From assembly GCF_902726545.1 (NCBI RefSeq), contig NZ_CACVAD010000004.1, forward strand, positions 1 through 64,000: a stretch of DNA of 64,000 nucleotides. Reading direction: 5' to 3'. A model generated the notes under the pieces. That model was not told the DNA's origin and ran no database searches. It worked only from the letters and a program-made list of their open reading frames with translations. The position numbers and the translations under genes were made by a program. The DNA is from Yersinia artesiana. GTDB taxonomy: Bacteria; Pseudomonadota; Gammaproteobacteria; Enterobacterales; Enterobacteriaceae. Positions 8,334-18,087 of the stretch are shown in pieces (the stretch's first letter is position 1; each line of letters opens with the position of its first letter).

Positions 8334-9824
8334 TTACAAGGTGACACCGCTTTTAAAGATTGCCAGTTCACGGAAGTCATTGACTTCATTGCGCGCGGGT
8401 TTGCCATTGGCAATGTCGACAATCAAATCAATAAACTCTGTCAGCAAATCATCCATTGACGTACCGTGAATCAACTTACCGGCATCGAAATCAATCCAAT
8501 GGGGCTTTTTAGCGGCCAGTTCACTGTTAGTTGCCAGTTTCACTGTCGGCACAAAACCGCCATAAGGTGTACCACGTCCAGTACTGAACAACACCATATG
8601 ACAACCAGCACCCGCTAAGGCACTGGTGGCGACTGCATCATTACCCGGCGCACTGAGTAAATTCAGTCCTGGGCGCTGTAAACGCTCACCATACTTCAAT
8701 ACGTCAACCACTTTGCTCTGGCCCGCTTTTTGGGTGCAACCCAGCGATTTTTCTTCCAGCGTCGTGATACCACCGGCTTTATTGCCCGGTGATGGGTTTT
8801 CATAAATCGGCTGGTTGTGCGCAATAAAGTACTGTTTGAAGTCATTGACCATGCTGACAGTCTTTTCAAACGTCGCTTCATCACGGCAGCGGCTCATCAG
8901 AATCCGCTCAGCGCCGAACATTTCCGGCACTTCGGTCAGAACAGAGGTTCCGCCATTGGCAATCACATAGTCGGAGAAGCGGCCCAGTAATGGGTTAGCG
9001 GTGATACCTGATAGCCCATCAGACCCCCCACATTCCAGACCAAATTTGAGTTCACTCAATTTACCCGCAACCCGTTGATCATTGCGCATCACCTGATACA
9101 AAGCATGCAGATGCTCAAGACCAGCTTCAACTTCATCATCCTGTTGCTGACAGACCATAAAGTGCACGCGATCTTCATCCACCGGCCCCAACGTGGTTTG
9201 GAAAACGTCTACCTGATTGTTTTCGCAGCCCAAACCAATGACCAGCACTGCGCCAGCATTGGGATGACGCACCATGTTTTGCAGCATGGTGCGGGTATTT
9301 TCGTGGTCCTGACCCAGTTGTGAGCAACCGAATGGATGACTGAACAGATAGACCCCATCAATACCTTCAGCGTCTTGTGTTTCTTTCAGAAAACGTTGTT
9401 GGATCTGACGGGCGATCCCATTCACGCAACCTACCGTTGGAATAATCCACAGTTCGTTGCGAATACCCACATCGCCATTGGCCCGGCGATAGATCTGCAC
9501 CTCGCGATCCGCCATTTGTGGTGGTAACTCACTGAATTCTGGCTGATATTGATACTCATCCAGATCACTGAGGTTAGTTTTAGCATTTTGTGAATGAATA
9601 TGTTCGCCGGGCTGGATCAGGGTTAATGCATGGCCGATCGGCAAACCATACTTCACGATCATTTGCCCAGGCTCAATGGTCGTTAAAGCAAATTTATGAC
9701 CACGCGCTACTGGTTGAGCCAATTTAACACTGAATTCTCCAATTTCGAGAACATCATCAGCGGCTAAATCTTGCAGTGCGACAGCGACATTATCCAACGG
9801 GTGAATTTTTATAATATTTTGCAT
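8334..9824 (-). CDS. uxaA: Altronate dehydratase UxaA
   Basis: A 496-residue enzyme that dehydrates D-altronate to 2-dehydro-3-deoxy-D-gluconate in galacturonate breakdown. An N-terminal SAF domain (about 1-90) precedes the large UxaA/GarD dehydratase domain, which contains IPTVGCVNGIARQIQQRF, FSHPFGCSQLG and GLECGGSDGLSGITANP, with conserved Cys and His consistent with Fe2+ binding. The start at 9824 was chosen because AAAGG lies upstream and the E. coli protein begins MQ; a longer frame from 9851 would overlap uxaB. It is the last gene of uxaC-uxaB-uxaA, 10 bases after uxaB. Confidence 0.95.
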   Translation of the reverse strand: MQNIIKIHPLDNVAVALQDLAADDVLEIGEFSVKLAQPVARGHKFALTTIEPGQMIVKYGLPIGHALTLIQPGEHIHSQNAKTNLSDLDEYQYQPEFSELPPQMADREVQIYRRANGDVGIRNELWIIPTVGCVNGIARQIQQRFLKETQDAEGIDGVYLFSHPFGCSQLGQDHENTRTMLQNMVRHPNAGAVLVIGLGCENNQVDVFQTTLGPVDEDRVHFMVCQQQDDEVEAGLEHLHALYQVMRNDQRVAGKLSELKFGLECGGSDGLSGITANPLLGRFSDYVIANGGTSVLTEVPEMFGAERILMSRCRDEATFEKTVSMVNDFKQYFIAHNQPIYENPSPGNKAGGITTLEEKSLGCTQKAGQSKVVDVLKYGERLQRPGLNLLSAPGNDAVATSALAGAGCHMVLFSTGRGTPYGGFVPTVKLATNSELAAKKPHWIDFDAGKLIHGTSMDDLLTEFIDLIVDIANGKPARNEVNDFRELAIFKSGVTL

Positions 9825-9834
9825 AGTTAAACCT

Positions 9835-11286
9835 TTAGCTGTACGCCGCAACCGCAGCTCTCATACCGCTGTCAATGATGGTTTGTAGTTGTTCTGTTAC
9901 TTGATTTGCCAGTTGTGGTACCGCAGTCAGATCCTGCCCCCAATGGGCGGTATCAGAAAGCACGGTATTCACCAATTCAGCCAGCTTGATATCACCGTGT
10001 TTTACACCATTCCACAGGGTGGAATAACGTTCCAACCAGTGAGCATCATCCTGCAACGGGTAAGTTTGACCATCACGTTCACCACGATAAAAGGCAATCA
10101 GAGCGGCCAGTGCAAAAGTCAGGCGTGGCGGCAACTTGCCTTGCTGCTGCTGATAAGTTAGCAATTGCGGCAAAATGCGGGTGCGGAATTTGGTCATGCC
10201 ATTCAAGGCAATAGACAACAACTGATGCTGAATGAACGGGTTACGGAAACGGCTCAATACTGCCTGAGAGAATGACAACAGCTCGTCTTCCGGTAAATCC
10301 AGAACCGGGACAATCTCTTCGGTAATGGTTTTTTCGACAAAGCTGCTGATTTGCGCGTCATTCATCGTCTGACCAACAGTGTCCAGCCCAGCCAAATAAG
10401 CCACCGGCACCAGCGCAGTGTGCGCGCCGTTCAGAATCGCAACTTTGCGTTCTTTATAAGGTTTGATGTCATCGACGATACGCACATTCAGGTCTAACTT
10501 ATCAAGACGAAGTTCTTGTGCTAATTCTTTTGGCCCTTGGATAACAAACAGATAGAAGTATTCAGCGGTATCCAGGAAGCTGTCTTGATAGCCCAATTCG
10601 GCTTGCAGTGCTGCCACTTCATCACGCGGGTAACCTGTCACAATGCGGTCAACCAATGTCGAGCAGAAGGTATTGTTTTCAGTCAACCACTGCGTGAATG
10701 CCGCAGGCAGCTGCCAATGGCTGGCATAGCGCAGAACTAATTCACGCAGTGCTTCACCATTATAATCAATCAGTTCGCAAGGCAGCAGCACCCAACCTTT
10801 ATCCGCCGCACCGGAGAAATGCTCAAAACGTTCGAACAGTAAACGGGTCAATTTAGCTGGGAAAGAGCTTGGCGGCGCATCGCTGAATTGATCCGCTTCA
10901 TTCCAGGCAATACCGGCTTCGGTGGTATTTGAGAACATAAAGCGGATATTAGGATCACGCGCCAGCGCCAAATATTCATCAAACTGGCGGTAAATATTGA
11001 TTTCACGGTTAACCGAACGGATCAGGCGGGATTCACGCACCGCTTCGCCTTGTTCGTTCAGACCGCGGATCACCGCAGTATACAGGCCATCCTGAGTGCT
11101 GAGTGATGGTGGAAAATCGGTGTCGATCGGGCGGATCACCACGATCCCGGCATTCAGATCGGTGTGCTCATTCAGTAAATCAATCTGCCAGTCAACAAAG
11201 GCTCGCAGGAAGTTACCTTCACCGAATTGAATGATTTTGTCGGGGTGGCTACGGCCAGGAAAGTCACGACGGTTCAAAGTTTGCAT
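9835..11286 (-). CDS. uxaB: Tagaturonate reductase (altronate oxidoreductase) UxaB
   Basis: A 483-residue NAD-dependent enzyme of the mannitol dehydrogenase family, the same length as E. coli UxaB. It reduces D-tagaturonate to D-altronate. [16 protein letters not shown] near the N-terminus is the nucleotide-binding start, and [20 protein letters not shown] in the C-terminal half holds the family Lys, Asn and His active-site residues. GAGGTGA is 6 bases upstream of the ATG. In E. coli uxaB is a separate unit; here it lies inside the uxaCBA operon. Confidence 0.95.
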   Translation of the reverse strand: MQTLNRRDFPGRSHPDKIIQFGEGNFLRAFVDWQIDLLNEHTDLNAGIVVIRPIDTDFPPSLSTQDGLYTAVIRGLNEQGEAVRESRLIRSVNREINIYRQFDEYLALARDPNIRFMFSNTTEAGIAWNEADQFSDAPPSSFPAKLTRLLFERFEHFSGAADKGWVLLPCELIDYNGEALRELVLRYASHWQLPAAFTQWLTENNTFCSTLVDRIVTGYPRDEVAALQAELGYQDSFLDTAEYFYLFVIQGPKELAQELRLDKLDLNVRIVDDIKPYKERKVAILNGAHTALVPVAYLAGLDTVGQTMNDAQISSFVEKTITEEIVPVLDLPEDELLSFSQAVLSRFRNPFIQHQLLSIALNGMTKFRTRILPQLLTYQQQQGKLPPRLTFALAALIAFYRGERDGQTYPLQDDAHWLERYSTLWNGVKHGDIKLAELVNTVLSDTAHWGQDLTAVPQLANQVTEQLQTIIDSGMRAAVAAYS

Positions 11287-11346
11287 CAGGATTCACCTCA
11301 TAACGCATACAGCCGGGCGTTAAATAAACAACGAGTTAATATTATG

Positions 11347-11367
11347 CGGGGCTGATATTCAGCCCCG
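11347..11367. other. uxaC-uxaB intercistronic hairpin
   Basis: CGGGGCTGA and TCAGCCCCG form a perfect 9-bp stem with a 3-base loop in the 121-base gap between uxaC and uxaB. On the minus strand the following sequence is CATAATATTAAC, without a U-tract. It may be a processing or stability element that sets unequal expression within the operon, or a leaky terminator. Confidence 0.65.
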
Positions 11368-11407
11368 AGATTATTGTTAGATATTTATCACTGAAACAGC
11401 TCAGCGA

Positions 11408-12817
11408 TTACAGTTCGATGGCGAAATATTGCTTAGCGTTATCAAAGCAGATGTTTTTCACCATAGAACCCAGCAGTTCAATATCTGCCGGAGCTTCGCC
11501 ATCCTCGACCCAACGGCCAATCATTTGGCACAGAATGCGACGGAAGTATTCATGGCGGGTATAAGACAAGAAGCTGCGGCTATCTGTCAGCATGCCAACA
11601 AAGCGGCTTAGCAGACCAAGCTGTGCCAGTTGAGTCATTTGACGTTGCATGCCATCTTTTTGGTCATTGAACCACCAGCCAGAGCCAAACTGCATTTTCC
11701 CGGCTGCACCTTCGCCCTGGAAGTTGCCCACCATGGTGCCGATCACTTCGTTATCTCGTGGGTTCAGGCAGTAAAGGATGGTTTTCGGCAGCGCATTACG
11801 CAGACCTTGTGCATCCAACAGGCGAGATAACGGCTGCGCCAATGGCTGGTCATTGATGGAGTCAAAGCCGATATCCGGCCCGACCAGGTTGAACATGCGG
11901 CTGTTATTATTGCGCAGTGCACCGATGTGATACTGCTGCACCCATTCACGGCGGTGATATTCGCCAGACAGGAAGAGCAACACGGCGGTTTTGAACTGTG
12001 CGGCTTCTTCAATGCTTGGCTGGTTACCCGCCAGGCGGCGAGCAAGGATGCCGTCCAGAGTCGCTTCATCTGCTTCACCGTAAACCACCACATCCAGCGC
12101 ATGATCAGATACTTTGCAACCGTGAGCGGCAAAGTGATCCATACGTTTATTCAGCGCGGTACACAAATCGGCAAAGCGACTAATTGACGTGTCAGCGGCA
12201 GCTTCCAGGCGCTGCATATAGTCGTTGAAACCTGCGGCTTCAATATTGAAGGCTTTATCCGGACGCCAGCTTGGTAAGACTTTGATATTGAAACTGCCGT
12301 CAGCGGCAATCGCTTTATGGTGGCGCAGATCATCAATCGGGTCATCAGTAGTACCGACCATTTTGACATTCATCTGCTGCATGATTCCGCGCGCAGAGAA
12401 GCTGTCCTGAGCCAGCAGTTCGTTTCCGCGCTGCCAGATTTCGTCAGCGGTGGTTGGGGACAATAACTTACCTGTAATACCAAACGGACGGCGTAATTCA
12501 AGATGCGTCCAATGGTAGAGCGGGTTACCAATAGTATGAGGAACCGTTGCCGCCCAAGCATCAAACTTCTCGCGATCACTCGCATCACCGGTACAGAAAC
12601 GCTCAGCCACACCATTAGTGCGCATCGCACGCCATTTATAGTGGTCACCTTTCAACCAGATGTCATACATATTCTTAAAGCGGTAGTTTTCTGCAATCTG
12701 TTCTGGGGGTAAATGGCAGTGATAATCATAGATCGGCTGATCTTTTGCATAGTCATGATAGAGACGACGGGCAAATTCGGTGTCGAGCAAAAAGTCTTCG
12801 GTCAAAAACTGCGCCAT
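11408..12817 (-). CDS. uxaC: Uronate (glucuronate/galacturonate) isomerase UxaC
   Basis: A 469-residue enzyme that isomerises D-glucuronate to D-fructuronate and D-galacturonate to D-tagaturonate, the first step after uptake. It belongs to the amidohydrolase superfamily: the HxH metal motif is His33-Cys-His35 in YDYHCHLPP, and [20 protein letters not shown] near the C-terminus is the family signature. The start at 12817 is supported by GAGGAA 7 bases upstream and by agreement with E. coli; the in-frame ATG at 12841 is less likely. First gene of uxaCBA, divergent from exuT. Confidence 0.96.
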   Translation of the reverse strand: MAQFLTEDFLLDTEFARRLYHDYAKDQPIYDYHCHLPPEQIAENYRFKNMYDIWLKGDHYKWRAMRTNGVAERFCTGDASDREKFDAWAATVPHTIGNPLYHWTHLELRRPFGITGKLLSPTTADEIWQRGNELLAQDSFSARGIMQQMNVKMVGTTDDPIDDLRHHKAIAADGSFNIKVLPSWRPDKAFNIEAAGFNDYMQRLEAAADTSISRFADLCTALNKRMDHFAAHGCKVSDHALDVVVYGEADEATLDGILARRLAGNQPSIEEAAQFKTAVLLFLSGEYHRREWVQQYHIGALRNNNSRMFNLVGPDIGFDSINDQPLAQPLSRLLDAQGLRNALPKTILYCLNPRDNEVIGTMVGNFQGEGAAGKMQFGSGWWFNDQKDGMQRQMTQLAQLGLLSRFVGMLTDSRSFLSYTRHEYFRRILCQMIGRWVEDGEAPADIELLGSMVKNICFDNAKQYFAIEL

Positions 12818-12867
12818 ATTAGGTTCCTCACTTGAGTACATCTAGAGTACTGCTTTCTGTTATCGCG

Positions 12868-12885
12868 AAGTTATCACACCAATTT
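12868..12885. promoter_or_regulatory. Candidate ExuR operator, uxaC side
   Basis: AAGTTATCACACCAATTT matches the recalled ExuR/UxuR consensus palindrome at 13 of 18 positions, with an intact right half ACCAATTT. It is 51 bases upstream of the uxaC start. Inference only. Confidence 0.4.
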
Positions 12886-13047
12886 CATCTATCGTCCAGT
12901 ATTTTTTGTAGATAGAGATCGCAAAAATCTAACAAAAAGAACAAATACCCAACATTTATAGTCCATTTAGTCCCTTGCGGCACTAAGTCTGCTGGGTTCT
13001 ATTATTCCCTAATTGAAAAGTGGTTTTTGTGATATCACTCAACTTTT

Positions 13048-13065
13048 AAATCTGTATGACAAGTT
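13048..13065. promoter_or_regulatory. Candidate ExuR operator, exuT side
   Basis: AAATCTGTATGACAAGTT matches the recalled ExuR/UxuR consensus palindrome at 13 of 18 positions. It lies in the middle of the divergent uxaC-exuT region. Inference only. Confidence 0.35.
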
Positions 13066-13346
13066 ATTGTTGCGTCGCCATCAGTCATCTCATGCGTATT
13101 GTTCATCAAACACACTGATTTGACCTAAATGGAAATATCGAAGAGTGAGCGTCGTACCAGCACTACGGTCGCAAACAAAAGAAGGGATAGCCGAATAGTT
13201 GAAGTTGGCACAGCACGGCCAGCCTCAATTCAATAAGAAGAGCCAGGTACCACCGCGATGTCGGATTGGACCAAATTGCGCCATGAAACGTCACGACAGG
13301 CGGCGTTTCATGGCAGTAATCTAAGACTGGGAGAAAGTTATAAATG

Positions 13347-14648
13347 ATGCGTAAAATTAAAGGCTTACGCTGGTACATGATCGCGTTGGTCACCGTTGGC
13401 ACCATATTAGGTTACCTAACCCGTAACGCTATTGCCGTTGCCGCACCAACGTTGCAAGAGCAGCTACATATCACCACTCAGCAATATTCTTATATTATTG
13501 CCGCTTATTCAGCCGCTTACACTCTGATGCAACCGGTAGCCGGTTATATTCTGGATGTGATGGGGACGAAAGTCGGCTATGCCATGTTTGCCGTTATGTG
13601 GGCTATATTCTGTATGAGTACCGCATTAGCCAGTAGCTGGGGTGGTTTAGCGATCGCTCGTGGTGCTGTGGGTGCAGCAGAAGCGGCGATGATCCCAGCG
13701 GGTCTGAAAGCGACCAGTGAATGGTTCCCGGCAAAAGAACGTTCCATTGCTGTTGGCTATTTCAACGTAGGTTCTTCTATCGGCGGCATGATTGCACCAC
13801 CATTAGTGGTGTGGGCTATCGTGATGCATAGCTGGCAGATGGCATTTATTATTACCGGTGTGCTCAGCCTGATTTGGGCCATTGCCTGGTTAATCCTGTA
13901 CAAACACCCGAAAGATCAGAAAAAACTGTCTGATGAAGAACGTGAGTACATCCTGAGTGGTCAGGAAGCGCAGCACTCTACTGCAAACTCCAAAAAGATG
14001 TCTGCAATGCAGATTATCCGTAACCGCCAGTTCTGGGGTATCGCCATCCCACGTTTCCTGGCAGAACCTGCCTGGGGGACATTCAACGCGTGGATCCCAC
14101 TGTTCATGTTCAAAGCTTATGGCTTTAACCTGAAAGAAATCGCCATGTTTGCCTGGATGCCAATGCTGTTTGCCGATCTGGGCTGCATTCTGGGTGGTTA
14201 CCTGCCGCCTCTGTTCCAGAAATACCTAAAAGTTAACCTGATTGTTTCCCGTAAGTTGGTGGTAACAATGGGTGGTCTGTTAATGATTGGGCCGGGGACT
14301 ATTGGCCTGTTCACCAGCCCTTATGCCGCTATCGCCCTATTGTGTGTTGGGGGTTTTGCTCACCAATCACTGTCTGGCGCGCTAATTACATTATCGTCTG
14401 ATGTCTTTGGTCGTAACGAAGTTGCCACCGCCAATGGCTTGACGGGTATGGCGGCCTGGACTGCCAGTACGCTGTTTGCTCTGGTGGTAGGTGCTTTGGC
14501 GGATACCATGGGCTTCAGCCCACTGTTTGCCGCACTGGCAGTATTTGATGTGTTGGCAGTGGTGGTTATCTGGACGGTGCTGCAAAACCGCCCGGCAGCC
14601 GAACCGGCTATCGATCCGGTACAACAAACACCAGCCGGACAGAACTAA
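13347..14648 (+). CDS. exuT: Hexuronate transporter ExuT (MFS)
   Basis: A 433-residue major facilitator superfamily permease of the anion:cation symporter group, close to E. coli ExuT, which takes up galacturonate and glucuronate with protons. Twelve hydrophobic segments are visible; ARGAVGAAEAAMIPAG in the first half and LITLSSDVFGRNEVATANG in the second are family signatures, and the basic loop YKHPKDQKKLSDEERE joins the halves. Two consecutive ATGs (13344, 13347) precede RKIKGLRWYMIA; 13347 fits E. coli, with GGGAGAAAG upstream. It is divergent from uxaCBA and followed by a terminator. Confidence 0.95.
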   Translation: MRKIKGLRWYMIALVTVGTILGYLTRNAIAVAAPTLQEQLHITTQQYSYIIAAYSAAYTLMQPVAGYILDVMGTKVGYAMFAVMWAIFCMSTALASSWGGLAIARGAVGAAEAAMIPAGLKATSEWFPAKERSIAVGYFNVGSSIGGMIAPPLVVWAIVMHSWQMAFIITGVLSLIWAIAWLILYKHPKDQKKLSDEEREYILSGQEAQHSTANSKKMSAMQIIRNRQFWGIAIPRFLAEPAWGTFNAWIPLFMFKAYGFNLKEIAMFAWMPMLFADLGCILGGYLPPLFQKYLKVNLIVSRKLVVTMGGLLMIGPGTIGLFTSPYAAIALLCVGGFAHQSLSGALITLSSDVFGRNEVATANGLTGMAAWTASTLFALVVGALADTMGFSPLFAALAVFDVLAVVVIWTVLQNRPAAEPAIDPVQQTPAGQN

Positions 14649-14682
14649 TTCAAACCTCGATTTAAAGCGATAAACATCACCC

Positions 14683-14710
14683 GCCCGGTAAAATCTGCCG
14701 GGCTTTTTTA
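14683..14710 (+). terminator. exuT terminator
   Basis: GCCCGG (14683-14688) pairs with CCGGGC (14698-14703), followed at once by TTTTTTAT. It ends exuT before exuR, so exuR probably has its own promoter. Confidence 0.85.
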
Positions 14711-14784
14711 TACCCGCACCGCCCTCTTTTACCGCACATTTTCCATCATAACTGTGATAGCAATAACTAGAACCCAATAGGGAT

Positions 14785-14800
14785 AAGTGGTATAACAAGT
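14785..14800. promoter_or_regulatory. Candidate ExuR operator upstream of exuR
   Basis: AAGTGGTATAACAAGT matches the core AATTGGTATACCAATT of the recalled ExuR consensus at 13 of 16 positions. It lies about 90 bases before exuR, which suggests autoregulation. Inference only. Confidence 0.45.
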
Positions 14801-14887
14801 CCCATTATATCTCCTTCGGGATATCATGCCTTCCAGACAAAATGAGCCGCAAAATTTGCGGCCTCAATTGATCCAAGAGCCTTAATC

Positions 14888-15682
14888 ATGGAATTCACAG
14901 AAACCAGACGGTTGTACCAGCAGTTAGCCGCAGAGTTAAAGCAGCGCATCGAAGCCGGTGTTTATCCGGTGGGCGATAAATTGCCCGCAGAACGCTACAT
15001 TTCCGAAGAAATGAATGTCAGCCGCACCGTGGTTCGTGAAGCGATTATCATGCTGGAAGTGGAAGGTTACGTAGAAGTGCGCAAAGGCTCCGGCATCCAT
15101 GTGATGTCGAATAAACAAAAGCACTTGGTTATGCCAAACCAGGGTATTGAATTCGCCACCGCAGGCCCTTTTGAGCTGTTACAAGCACGCCAATTGATCG
15201 AAAGTAACATAGCCGAATTTGCGGCCACGCAAGTGACGCGACAAGATATCGTGCAATTAATCGAGATCCAAAAACATGCGCGGCAAGAGGATCGTTTTCG
15301 CGACTCGCAGTGGGATTTGAAATTCCATGTACAGGTAGCGCTGGCGACGCAAAACACCGCTATGGCAACAATTGTCGAGAAGATGTGGAGCCAGCGGGTA
15401 CATAACCCTTACTGGATCAAACTGCATGAGCATATCGATGATAAGTCGATCGAGAGTTGGTGCGAAGATCACGACAGGATCCTTGAAGCTCTGATGCGTA
15501 AAGATCCTTACGCCAGCAAGCTTGCCATGTGGCAACATCTGGAAAATACCAAGCAGATGCTGTTCCGTGCAACCACCGATGATTTCGAGTTTAATGTCGA
15601 CCGCTACCTCTTCACAGAAAATCCGGTTGTTCACCTTGATATCCCCAGTGTTGCCAATAGCGTTGCTAATAGCAAAAACTGA
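14888..15682 (+). CDS. exuR: ExuR, GntR-family repressor of hexuronate genes
   Basis: A 264-residue regulator. The N-terminal winged helix-turn-helix (about 8-75) has the GntR pattern [20 protein letters not shown] followed by [20 protein letters not shown]. The C-terminal all-helical FCD ligand-binding domain (about 95-235) has the metal-coordinating His of LKFHVQVA. In E. coli ExuR represses uxaCA, uxaB and exuT and is released by galacturonate or tagaturonate. Start ATG 14888 has only a weak ribosome-binding site (AAGAGCC). A loose G-rich/C-rich hairpin at 15708-15746 may end its transcript. Confidence 0.94.
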   Translation: MEFTETRRLYQQLAAELKQRIEAGVYPVGDKLPAERYISEEMNVSRTVVREAIIMLEVEGYVEVRKGSGIHVMSNKQKHLVMPNQGIEFATAGPFELLQARQLIESNIAEFAATQVTRQDIVQLIEIQKHARQEDRFRDSQWDLKFHVQVALATQNTAMATIVEKMWSQRVHNPYWIKLHEHIDDKSIESWCEDHDRILEALMRKDPYASKLAMWQHLENTKQMLFRATTDDFEFNVDRYLFTENPVVHLDIPSVANSVANSKN

Positions 15683-15934
15683 CTTCTAGCCTATAAAGCG
15701 ATAACCCGCAGGGGGAGAAACTGCCCCTCTTCTTTCTCCTCCCTGCAAGATTAAGCCGCTTTAAGGTCAGCCAATGTCGAGTTCTGTCAGCAAACGTCAG
15801 TGTTATACCTGTTTTTTAACTATTGCTTAAAAAACACTCAATTAGCCTCTATATTTCCCTGTTTCATATCCCGCGATTTTGCTAAAGTGGCAGCACTTTT
15901 TTATTCGGATGTTTTGGGAGCGAAACGCAAAAAT

Positions 15935-16429
15935 ATGCGCTGGTTGTTTGCTCTGTTTATTGCAGTGTCTGGCTGGGTCAGTTCGGCTTCCGGCAACTTG
16001 CTATCGCCCACGCATCCCGTATCAGGTATAGCGTCATCTGCACCTGACTGTCACTATGTCAGTGGCGCGTCGTCATCCGTAAATGTATTTTCGTCAGATC
16101 TGCGTCTGCAAAAAAAAGCCTTTTATTCTCAATTACGTCTAATGGGTATGCCCGCCAAAAAAACCGCCATAAAAAATCGGTTGGGTACGCTTAAATTTGC
16201 CGGTCCAGTTAATCCTTCGCTCGTCAACAACATCTGGCATGGCACATATCTGGCTATGTCTCGCAGTCATCGTGCGGATGAGATCTATAAACAGCCGCGG
16301 CAGTCACAGCCTCTGCTGAATTATTCCAATTGGATATTCTATGCATCGACACAGCAAAATCGTGTGGGTGGCTGGAAAGAGAGCAATACTCAATATAGCG
16401 GGATGCTTACCTACCACATTATGGCGTGA
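15935..16429 (+). CDS. Small predicted exported protein of unknown function
   Basis: The 164-residue frame begins MRWLFALFIAVSGWVSSASG, a plausible signal peptide (about 1-20). The mature part is basic, with a Ser-rich start, the basic segment KKTAIKNRLG and several Tyr and Trp residues near the end. I recognise no domain. The start at 15935 was chosen because the signal peptide begins there; GGGAG at 15916-15920 is 14 bases away, a poor fit, and the frame stays open upstream to 15800. The gene occupies a gap between exuR and yqjA where E. coli has nothing. It could be a real orphan gene or a chance frame. Confidence 0.4.
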   Translation: MRWLFALFIAVSGWVSSASGNLLSPTHPVSGIASSAPDCHYVSGASSSVNVFSSDLRLQKKAFYSQLRLMGMPAKKTAIKNRLGTLKFAGPVNPSLVNNIWHGTYLAMSRSHRADEIYKQPRQSQPLLNYSNWIFYASTQQNRVGGWKESNTQYSGMLTYHIMA

Positions 16430-16623
16430 TGCTTTCTCTGTTTTCGTAATACGTGGGCATCGCAACAAGAAGTAAATTTACCTCAAGATATCAGCGAATT
16501 GGTTTGCTCTGGTTCATTTATCATAACCATCGCTAAAACACGAAAAACCATCAGATACTTTTGTGATCGTGTTTATATCCATAACGATGCATACAACAAA
16601 CAATGACGTTTTAGGAATACCAG

Positions 16624-17316
16624 ATGGATATCATTAAAGAACTCTTACATGCTTTATGGGCACAAGACTACGAGACACTGGCAAACCCGTCGTTAGTATG
16701 GGCCATCTACATCCTGCTATTTGTGATACTTTTTCTGGAAAATGGCTTGCTCCCGGCAGCCTTTTTACCTGGCGATAGCCTGTTAATTCTGGTGGGTGTA
16801 CTGATTGCGAAAGGTGCCATGAGTTTCCCGGTAACACTGGTGGTATTAACTACCGCAGCCAGTCTGGGTTGCTGGGTCAGCTATATTCAAGGGCGATGGC
16901 TGGGGAATACAAAAGTGGTGCAAGGGTGGCTATCCCACCTGCCCGCTCATTACCACCAGCGCGCTCATAACCTGTTCCACCGCCATGGGTTATCCGCGCT
17001 GTTAGTCGGGCGTTTCCTGGCATTCGTGCGCACCTTACTGCCAACAATTGCTGGCCTTTCCGGCCTGAACAATGCCCGTTTTCAATTCTTTAACTGGATG
17101 AGTGGTTTCCTGTGGGTGTTAATCTTAACCACCATGGGCTTCGCTTTTGGCAAAACACCGGTTTTCCTGAAATACGAAGACGAAGTGATGTTTGTCCTAA
17201 TGTTGCTACCTCTGGCACTACTGGTGATCGGCTTGTTTGGTTCTCTCTATGTGCTTTGGCGCAAGAAAAATGCCACTCCAGTGAATGATAACAATGACAA
17301 AGGTAAGTCAGAGTGA
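16624..17316 (+). CDS. yqjA: DedA-family inner-membrane protein YqjA
   Basis: A 230-residue DedA/SNARE-associated family protein, close to E. coli YqjA. The N-terminal [20 protein letters not shown] contains the re-entrant F/Y-xGD motif with its acidic residues, and [20 protein letters not shown] carries the conserved arginines required for function in DedA proteins. Four to five hydrophobic segments are seen. With its paralogue YghB it supports proton-motive force, cell division and alkali and drug tolerance in E. coli, probably as a lipid or proton-coupled transporter. Its stop overlaps the mzrA start by 4 bases. Confidence 0.94.
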   Translation: MDIIKELLHALWAQDYETLANPSLVWAIYILLFVILFLENGLLPAAFLPGDSLLILVGVLIAKGAMSFPVTLVVLTTAASLGCWVSYIQGRWLGNTKVVQGWLSHLPAHYHQRAHNLFHRHGLSALLVGRFLAFVRTLLPTIAGLSGLNNARFQFFNWMSGFLWVLILTTMGFAFGKTPVFLKYEDEVMFVLMLLPLALLVIGLFGSLYVLWRKKNATPVNDNNDKGKSE

Positions 17317-17702
17317 TTAACCTCCGTGGCCGTTTTGGCCGCCCAGTCTGGCACTATCTTATCCTGCCGGTGACCTTGTTGTTGCTGGCAGCACTGCTGT
17401 TTACGCCCATTATTATGCGCACAGAAAGCGCGCTAAAAATTCGCCCTAATCAGCAGGGGCTGTCATTACCTGATGGGTTCTCGCTATACCAGCACCTTGA
17501 TCAGCGGGGGATTCGTATCAAAAGCATCACTCCAGAGAATGACAGTTTGGTAGTGAGTCTTGAGTCTCCGGAACAGCAACAAGAAGCGATTACAGCTTTA
17601 CAAGATATCCTGCCAAGCGGTTATGTCATTGTCTCCAGTGAGTCAAAGAAACGTCAGCGTTTATTGCCCGCATTCAGAAATAACTTACAAAGTGTAGGGT
17701 AA
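17313..17702 (+). CDS. mzrA: MzrA, modulator of EnvZ/OmpR
   Basis: A 129-residue protein with one N-terminal membrane segment (about 13-33, [18 protein letters not shown]) and a periplasmic domain, matching E. coli MzrA. MzrA contacts the sensor kinase EnvZ and raises OmpR phosphorylation, linking Cpx and EnvZ/OmpR signalling. It starts with GTG at 17313, overlapping the yqjA stop as GTGA, so the two are translationally coupled. Confidence 0.88.
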   Translation: MINLRGRFGRPVWHYLILPVTLLLLAALLFTPIIMRTESALKIRPNQQGLSLPDGFSLYQHLDQRGIRIKSITPENDSLVVSLESPEQQQEAITALQDILPSGYVIVSSESKKRQRLLPAFRNNLQSVG

Positions 17703-17712
17703 TCTGCATCAT

Positions 17713-17735
17713 GGGGAGTTATCTCCCCGTCATTT
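17713..17735 (+). terminator. Possible yqjA-mzrA terminator
   Basis: GGGGAG (17713-17718) and CTCCCC (17723-17728) with a TTAT loop, followed by GTCATTTGATCTT. The stem is good and the U-tract weak. It starts 10 bases after mzrA. Confidence 0.55.
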
Positions 17736-17755
17736 GATCTTCGTTATTACCAATT

Positions 17756-17957
17756 TATCCCCGTCATACTTCAAACTGCATGTGCGTTGGCTACGCTCGT
17801 TACTCGGCCCGTCCATGGGCCTCGCCTCTGTGAGGCCGCTGCAAACAGCGTTCAAATCGGTTCCCGACCGATTTGTCACCCGAATCACTTACTCATGTAA
17901 GCTCATCGGGATTCATTCGCTTGCCGCCTTCCTGCAATTCGAATTATTTAGGGGATA
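17756..17957 (-). repeat. ERIC repeat (copy 2), inverted, with a 76-bp insertion of four hairpins
   Basis: The element reads as ERIC on the minus strand and is about 200 bp long, against 123 bp for the other copies. The extra segment lies between GTTACTCG (17799-17806) and GTCACCCG (17875-17882), an imperfect 8-base direct repeat that looks like a target duplication. Inside are four adjacent stems: GGCCC/GGGCC (17806-17821), GCCTC/GAGGC (17824-17836), CGCTG/CAGCG (17837-17850) and a perfect 9-bp CAAATCGGT/ACCGATTTG (17853-17875). Insertions of about 70 bp in Yersinia ERICs have been reported. An open frame across it is not a gene. Confidence 0.85.
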
Positions 17958-18087
17958 TCCTGCTGATATATGATTAATCTATAAAAAATCCTGTAGTAAA
18001 CTTGGGTATCATATAATTCAGCGCTATGCTTAGTCATTCACGGCAACCTATTTCACCCCGATTCTTGTTGTAAAAGGAAGCAATACC
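17958..18087. other. mzrA-yqjC intergenic remainder
   Basis: Together with the terminator and ERIC copy 2 this completes a 385-base gap. The 130 bases left are AT-rich and should hold the yqjC promoter. AAAGGAAG at 18073-18080 is the yqjC ribosome-binding site. Confidence 0.5.

Larger units (their letters stand above)
12818..13346. promoter_or_regulatory. uxaC-exuT divergent control region
   Basis: About 530 non-coding bases separate the two hexuronate transcription units. They should contain both promoters. Two sequences resemble the ExuR/UxuR palindrome AAATTGGTATACCAATTT at 13 of 18 positions: 12868-12885 (nearer uxaC) and 13048-13065. Both were found by eye. No full CRP site was seen, although TTATCACA at 12870-12877 is a half-site. 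The remaining 13070-13340 segment holds no convincing reading frame. Confidence 0.5.

Noticed and set aside
13021-13040. TTTTTGTGATATCACTC as a CRP site
   Set aside because: The two half-sites are too close; the TGTGA-N6-TCACA spacing is not met.
17734-17973. 79-codon open frame after mzrA
   Set aside because: It is made of ERIC sequence on the opposite strand; repeats of this kind often leave frames open by chance.
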